This document shows positions 7,061-10,331 of a stretch of 10,331 nucleotides of DNA, piece after piece (within the stretch, counting starts at the first letter, position 1; each line of letters begins with the position of its first letter). A program made the position numbers and the translations under genes. Source of the DNA: Clostridia bacterium. Its GTDB lineage: Bacteria > Bacillota_A > Clostridia > Oscillospirales > CAG-272. The notes beneath the pieces were generated by a model that made no database searches, was not told where the DNA came from, and saw only the letters and a list, made by a program, of their open reading frames with translations. The DNA lies in assembly GCA_017472105.1 (NCBI GenBank), contig JAFUQY010000399.1, forward strand, positions 1 to 10,331, read 5' to 3'.

Positions 7061-7084
7061 ATAAGATGAATTTTTTGTATTCAA
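7056..7084 (-). promoter_or_regulatory. Possible divergent promoter for the YpeB-like gene
   Basis: On the minus strand TTGAAT (-35, 7079-7084) and TATTAT (-10, 7056-7061) are separated by 17 bases. Transcription would start near 7049, with a leader of about 58 bases before ATG 6991. The -10 box overlaps the plus-strand -10 box by five bases. A sporulation-sigma promoter could be used instead but none was convincing. Confidence 0.4.
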
Positions 7085-7115
7085 TTTTGATTTGTTACGG
7101 AAAGGAGTACGGACC

Positions 7116-8111
7116 ATGGAAAGAACCGTGTTTCCCGCGCTCATCGGCAACGAACGGCTGAAATCCACATTGTCGGCAGATTTCGCGGCGGGAAAAAGTG
7201 CCCATGCCTACATCATCGAAGGCCCCGACGGTTCCGGCAGACATACCGCCGCCATGCAGATCTGTGCCTCCGTTCTGTGCGAATCCCGTGACAACGCGCG
7301 TGTATCCCTGCCCTGCGGTGTCTGTCCGTCCTGCCGGAAGATTCTCGGCGGCATTTCCGTTGACGTGCTGACCGTCTCCAACGAGGACAAGGCATCCATC
7401 AGCGTCAGTGCGGTACGTGACATCAAGGAAACACTCTACATCACGCCGAACGACGGGGACAAAAAATTCTATATCATCGAAAACGCCCATCTTATGACCG
7501 TGCAGGCGCAGAATGCCCTTCTTCTTTCGCTGGAGGAGCCGCCGCCGTACGTCATGTTCTTCCTTCTGACCGCAGACGCATCCGCGCTTCTGGAAACCAT
7601 CCGGAGCCGCGCACCCGTGATCCGCATGGAGCTGTTTGAGCCGGACTTCATCGAGGACTGGCTCGCGAAGCGGTTCGGATCGTCCGGGAGGGATAAAATC
7701 GTCACATCCGCCCATCTTTCCGGCGGTGCTCTCGGCCGTGCGGCGGATCTTTATGAAAACGGCTCGGACGAAATGGAAGCCTACCGGACCGCCGAAAAGC
7801 TCACCGAAGCGCTGCTGACCGGACGGAAATCCGACACGCTTGCCTACCTGACCTCGTCCGTCTTCAGGGACCGCGCAAAAACACGGGAAGTGCTGAATCT
7901 GACCCGGTTTGCCCTGCGGGATCTGATCGCGGACAAGCGCGGCGGCGAACTGCTCTTTTACAGCAAATCCGACGGCGTGCCGAAATTCGCGAAAAAGCTC
8001 TCGGTGCGGCGTGTGCTTGCTCTCTCGGACAGCGTCAGGGATGCATGGGAGAAAATCAATGCAAACTGTTCCGTCACGACGGTGCTGACCGCTCTGGTGA
8101 TGGAAAATTAG
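7116..8111 (+). CDS. holB: DNA polymerase III subunit delta'
   Basis: This 331-residue AAA+ clamp-loader subunit helps load the beta sliding clamp at primer-template junctions. ATG 7116 is chosen because AAAGGAG lies 8 bases upstream; in-frame starts further upstream have no such site. Features are LIGNERLKSTL (9-19), a degenerate Walker A loop GPDGSGRHT (36-44), the four-Cys zinc site C55, C67, C70, C73 (CGVCPSC), the Walker B-like KFYIIENAHLMT-QAQNALLLSLEEPP (117-143), and sensor-1/arginine-finger S164-R165-A in place of the usual SRC. The C-terminal part is the helical collar domain. Arg replaces the Walker A Lys at 42, in line with delta' being the non-hydrolysing subunit in well-studied bacteria. 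It heads the cluster with ricT 10 bases downstream, the same order as in Bacillus. Confidence 0.92.
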   Translation: MERTVFPALIGNERLKSTLSADFAAGKSAHAYIIEGPDGSGRHTAAMQICASVLCESRDNARVSLPCGVCPSCRKILGGISVDVLTVSNEDKASISVSAVRDIKETLYITPNDGDKKFYIIENAHLMTVQAQNALLLSLEEPPPYVMFFLLTADASALLETIRSRAPVIRMELFEPDFIEDWLAKRFGSSGRDKIVTSAHLSGGALGRAADLYENGSDEMEAYRTAEKLTEALLTGRKSDTLAYLTSSVFRDRAKTREVLNLTRFALRDLIADKRGGELLFYSKSDGVPKFAKKLSVRRVLALSDSVRDAWEKINANCSVTTVLTALVMEN

Positions 8112-8121
8112 GAGTATATAC

Positions 8122-8991
8122 ATGGAAAACGAAAAGATTGTCAATACAGAACCCGCGGCGGATATGACCGAGATCATCGGCATACGCTACCGCAACGCCG
8201 GCAAGGTTTACTACTTCGCGCCCGGTGAATTCAAGGTCAGAACCGACGACTGCGTGATTGTGGAAACCCAGCGCGGTCTGGAATACGGCTATGTTGCCGT
8301 TGCGAACAGCATGGTTCCCACCGAAAGCATTGTTCCGCCCCTCCGTCCGGTGATCCGCATTGCCGACGAATCCGACCGGGAACGCTATGAAGCCAACAGA
8401 AAGCTGGAAGCCGAAGCGTTCGAAATCTGCCGGAACAAAATTCAGGAGCACGGCCTGGCGATGAAGCTTATCAAGGCGGAATATACCTTCGACAACTCCA
8501 AGCTGCACTTCTACTACTTCTCCGAATCCCGCGTAGACTTCCGTGAGCTGCTTCAGGATCTCGCACGCGCATTCCGCACCAGAATCGAGCTGCGGCAGAT
8601 CGGAATCCGGGACGAAGCGAAAATGGTCGGCGGTCTCGGAGTCTGCGGACGTCCCTTCTGCTGCTCCAGCTTCCTCTCCGACTTCGGTCAGGTGTCCATC
8701 AAGATGGCGAAGGAGCAGAATCTCTCCCTCAATTCGCTGAAAATTTCCGGCGCGTGCGGTCGTCTGATGTGCTGTCTCCGGTACGAGCACGAGACTTATG
8801 AAGAGGAAATCAAGCGCACGCCCCCTGTTGACTCCACCGTCAAGACCGCGGAAGGCGTGGGAACCGTCACCGAGATCAGCCCGCTCACCGGCTTCATCAA
8901 GGTCAAGATCGGCGACAACATCAAGCCGTTCCACCGCGACAGCGTGACCGTTTTGTCTCACAGTCACCGTGATAATGGATCTGCCGGCTAA
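8122..8991 (+). CDS. ricT: Regulatory iron-sulfur complex subunit RicT (PSP1 / YaaT)
   Basis: This 289-residue PSP1-family protein acts in Bacillus with RicA and RicF as a complex carrying [4Fe-4S] clusters. That complex influences RNase Y-dependent mRNA maturation, and sporulation, competence and biofilm formation. Visible signatures are IGIRYRNAGKVYYF at the start (19-32), the PSP1 core DEAKMVGGLGVCGRPFCC (164-181) and LKISGACGRLMCCLRYEHE (206-224). Six cysteines (175, 180, 181, 212, 217, 218) sit in the two conserved clusters used for Fe-S binding. The C-terminal part (about 230-275) looks like a small beta-barrel (VDSTVKTAEGVGTVTEI...GFIKVKI). AGGAG starts at the last base of the holB stop codon, and the gene is surely cotranscribed with holB. 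The tail SHSHRDNGSAG is short and probably disordered. Confidence 0.93.
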   Translation: MENEKIVNTEPAADMTEIIGIRYRNAGKVYYFAPGEFKVRTDDCVIVETQRGLEYGYVAVANSMVPTESIVPPLRPVIRIADESDRERYEANRKLEAEAFEICRNKIQEHGLAMKLIKAEYTFDNSKLHFYYFSESRVDFRELLQDLARAFRTRIELRQIGIRDEAKMVGGLGVCGRPFCCSSFLSDFGQVSIKMAKEQNLSLNSLKISGACGRLMCCLRYEHETYEEEIKRTPPVDSTVKTAEGVGTVTEISPLTGFIKVKIGDNIKPFHRDSVTVLSHSHRDNGSAG

Positions 8992-9059
8992 AAAAACGTA
9001 AAATTCCTGAATTTTTTTAAAAAATTTTCGGAAAACCTATTTCTTTTTCACAGCAAATG

Positions 9060-9068
9060 TGTTAGAAT
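9060..9068 (+). promoter_or_regulatory. Probable extended -10 promoter of the ferredoxin gene
   Basis: TGTTAGAAT gives an extended -10 with TAGAAT at 9063-9068. The -35 region (around 9040-9045, TTTCTT) is weak. The 106-base gap after ricT is strongly AT-rich (8992-9060), unlike the rest of the cluster, and includes a weak AAAATT/AATTTT stem followed by T residues near 9001-9017. That stem may partly end the ricT transcript. Confidence 0.5.
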
Positions 9069-9097
9069 GAAGTATCTTAACACGGAGGTGTGTAGTT

Positions 9098-9271
9098 ATG
9101 GCATATAAGATTACTGATGACTGCCTCGGCTGCGGTGCATGCGTATCCGAATGTCCTGTTGAAGCAATCAGCGAAAAGGACGGCAAGTACGTTATCAACG
9201 CTGACGAATGCATCGAATGCGGTGCATGTGCAGGTGTATGTCCTGTTGAAGCTCCCAAGCCCGAAGAATAA
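9098..9271 (+). CDS. Clostridial-type 2[4Fe-4S] ferredoxin
   Basis: This 57-residue protein contains two complete CxxCxxCxxxCP motifs: Cys 9, 12, 15, 19 and Cys 38, 41, 44, 48, each ending in CPVEA. That is the classic internal-repeat bacterial ferredoxin that binds two cubane clusters and carries low-potential electrons in the cytoplasm. GGAGGTG lies 7 bases before ATG 9098. Codon use (GCT, GAA, GGT, GTT, AAG) is like that of the glutaminase A-like gene and suggests high expression. Its own -10 element and a hairpin after the stop suggest a separate short transcript. In Bacillus the position after ricT is held by yabA, a replication-initiation regulator that is absent here. Whether the ferredoxin supports RicT cluster assembly or simply general metabolism cannot be told. 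Confidence 0.95.
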   Translation: MAYKITDDCLGCGACVSECPVEAISEKDGKYVINADECIECGACAGVCPVEAPKPEE

Positions 9272-9302
9272 TATCGGTCCGAGCAACACAACTGAACATG
9301 AC

Positions 9303-9325
9303 AGGGGAGTTTTAGGCTCCCCTTT
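9303..9325 (+). terminator. Terminator-like hairpin after the ferredoxin gene
   Basis: AGGGGAG (9303-9309) pairs perfectly with CTCCCCT (9317-9323) around a 7-base TTTTAGG loop. The T run after it is short (TTTGCCATTT), so termination is probably incomplete. No promoter is evident between it and the next gene, which fits partial read-through. Confidence 0.6.
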
Positions 9326-9359
9326 GCCATTTCAGGACAACTCACATCCGGAGAACGAT

Positions 9360-10118
9360 ATGATTTACGATCCCAATACCGAGCGGCTGGACAGAATCAA
9401 CGAAAACCTGTCGCTCATTCAATATAAGGAAGGACTGACCTTCGGCACGGACAGCTATCTGCTCGCCGCATTCACGCGCTTCCAGAAAAACGGAATCGGC
9501 GTGGAGTTCGGCGGAGGAACGGGTGTGGTTTCCCTGCTTGCCGCATCGCGCGGACGGCTCGGAACCATCCACTGTGCGGAGATCCAGCCCTATTTTGCCG
9601 GACTGATCGGACGCAACGCGGAGCTGAACGGTCTTTCCGACAAGGTAATCCCCGTGTTGTCCGACATCCGTGAGCTGACCCCGGAGAAATTCGGCTGTGA
9701 AGTTCACGCGGTGTTCTCAAATCCGCCGTACATGAAGCCCGGCTCCGGCAGGGACAACGCTTCTCCCGAGATGAACACGGCACGGCGCGAGGAAAACGGC
9801 ACAATCTTTGATTTCGCATCGTCCGCACGGCGTCTTCTCCGTCACGGCGGGTATTTCACGGCAGTCTACCGTCCCGACCGGCTCGCGGAGCTGCTGCACG
9901 CCATGCGGGAAAATGCGCTTGAGCCGAAGCGTCTGGTGATGGTGTATCCGTCGGTCGCGGACAAGCCGTGTCTGGTTCTCGCGGAAGGCAAGAAAGGTGC
10001 GTCCCCCGGAATGGTTGTGTCCCGTCCGCTTGTGATTTACGCGGATAAGGCATCCGGCACGTACACCGACGACATGACGCGGGTGTATGACGAATTTTCG
10101 ATGGAATTTTTGTTTTGA
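9360..10118 (+). CDS. TrmN6/YabB-type tRNA1(Val) (adenine37-N6)-methyltransferase
   Basis: This 252-residue class I SAM-dependent methyltransferase starts at ATG 9360, where GGAGA ends 5 bases upstream; the frame is open further upstream but runs across the ferredoxin gene. The N-terminal signature LIQYKEGLTFGTDSYLLAAF (19-38) is typical of the YfiC/YabB group. SAM motif I is EFGGGTG (49-55), with an acidic E74 after the second strand. NPPY (121-124) is the catalytic motif of N6-adenine methylation, within SNPPYMKPGSGR. Known members methylate A37 of tRNA1(Val), though specificity in Bacillota is less well tested. It lies 9 bases upstream of rsmI, the Bacillus yabB-rsmI order with yazA missing, so translation-related modification genes are grouped here. 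Confidence 0.88.
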   Translation: MIYDPNTERLDRINENLSLIQYKEGLTFGTDSYLLAAFTRFQKNGIGVEFGGGTGVVSLLAASRGRLGTIHCAEIQPYFAGLIGRNAELNGLSDKVIPVLSDIRELTPEKFGCEVHAVFSNPPYMKPGSGRDNASPEMNTARREENGTIFDFASSARRLLRHGGYFTAVYRPDRLAELLHAMRENALEPKRLVMVYPSVADKPCLVLAEGKKGASPGMVVSRPLVIYADKASGTYTDDMTRVYDEFSMEFLF

Positions 10119-10127
10119 GGTAGAAAA

Positions 10128-10331
10128 ATGAGCTGTCAGAAAAAACGCAATCTGTCAAAGGAAGATAAAAACGCAGTCATCGGCGGGATGCTGTATCTGG
10201 TGGCAACGCCCATCGGGAATCTCAGCGATATTTCCGAGCGCGCGCTCAAGGTGCTGGCTGACGTGGATTTCGTCGCCGCCGAGGCTACCCGCAATTCCGG
10301 CTCGATGATGGCGCATTTCGGGATTTCCAAG
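10128..10331 (+). CDS. rsmI: 16S rRNA (cytidine1402-2'-O)-methyltransferase, 3'-truncated by window edge
   Basis: Only the first 68 residues are visible. The tetrapyrrole-methylase-type start of RsmI is clear: [22 protein letters not shown] (19-40), [22 protein letters not shown] (46-67). RsmI uses SAM to 2'-O-methylate C1402 in the 16S rRNA decoding centre. GAGGT overlapping the previous stop codon is the ribosome site for ATG 10128. This start gives a basic ~20-residue extension before the usual MLYLVATP; an internal ATG at 10188 has no strong ribosome site. The normally well-conserved AEDTR motif reads AEATR here (Ala at 53). Confidence 0.9.
   Translation, partial: MSCQKKRNLSKEDKNAVIGGMLYLVATPIGNLSDISERALKVLADVDFVAAEATRNSGSMMAHFGISK

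Noticed and set aside
7095..8183. A 362-codon minus-strand open frame opposite holB
   Set aside because: It has no domain pattern or ribosome site, and it covers the holB promoter-proximal region and the holB-ricT junction.
9117..9359. Upstream extension of the methyltransferase frame across the ferredoxin gene
   Set aside because: The first 81 codons are an out-of-frame reading of the ferredoxin gene and the hairpin. ATG 9360 has a ribosome site and starts at the family's usual N-terminus.
1..10331. CRISPR array, insertion sequence, phage, toxin-antitoxin or defence system
   Set aside because: No regularly spaced repeats, transposase, terminal inverted repeats or paired small toxin-antitoxin frames were seen; every gene assigns to housekeeping, sporulation or metabolic families.

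Overview
The window looks like ordinary chromosome from a GC-rich, endospore-forming member of the Clostridia (Bacillota), probably an anaerobe. The evidence is a dipicolinate synthase operon (dpaA-dpaB), which makes the spore-core solute; a ricT/yaaT gene, first described in sporulation control; a membrane protein resembling the germination protein YpeB; a clostridial-type 2[4Fe-4S] ferredoxin; and strong AGGAGG-type ribosome binding sites throughout. The species cannot be named from the sequence. No rRNA, tRNA, CRISPR array, insertion sequence or phage gene is visible, and no intergenic gap exceeds about 220 bases.

Left part (1-3929). The 3' end of a GNAT acetyltransferase (+) converges on a membrane-anchored CapA-family protein (-) at a shared terminator. 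Upstream of the CapA-like gene, on the minus strand, lie dpaB and dpaA (order of transcription dpaA, dpaB), then a second GNAT acetyltransferase with its own promoter and terminator. The CapA-like protein keeps the fold's framework but has lost essentially every metal-ligand motif, so it is probably a pseudoenzyme.

Middle (3930-7091). A single-gene unit encodes a 653-residue glutaminase A-like protein (DUF4964/DUF5127/DUF4965/DUF1793 architecture) without a signal peptide. Its codon use is extremely biased and suggests very high expression. It converges on a small membrane-anchored YpeB/PepSY-like gene (-). That gene and the next block share a divergent promoter region in which the two -10 boxes overlap on opposite strands.

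Right part (7092-10331). A plus-strand cluster holds holB (DNA polymerase III delta'), ricT, a 57-residue ferredoxin, a TrmN6/YabB-type methyltransferase and the start of rsmI, which runs off the window. This is the Bacillus holB-yaaT-yabA-yabB-yazA-rsmI neighbourhood, with yabA and yazA absent and a ferredoxin between ricT and the methyltransferase. The ferredoxin has its own probable promoter and a 3' hairpin, so it is probably expressed far more strongly than its neighbours.

I found no clearly new multi-gene system. The best leads are the metal-site-less CapA protein, the codon-optimised cytosolic GtaA-like protein, the ferredoxin embedded next to ricT, and the overlapping divergent promoters.
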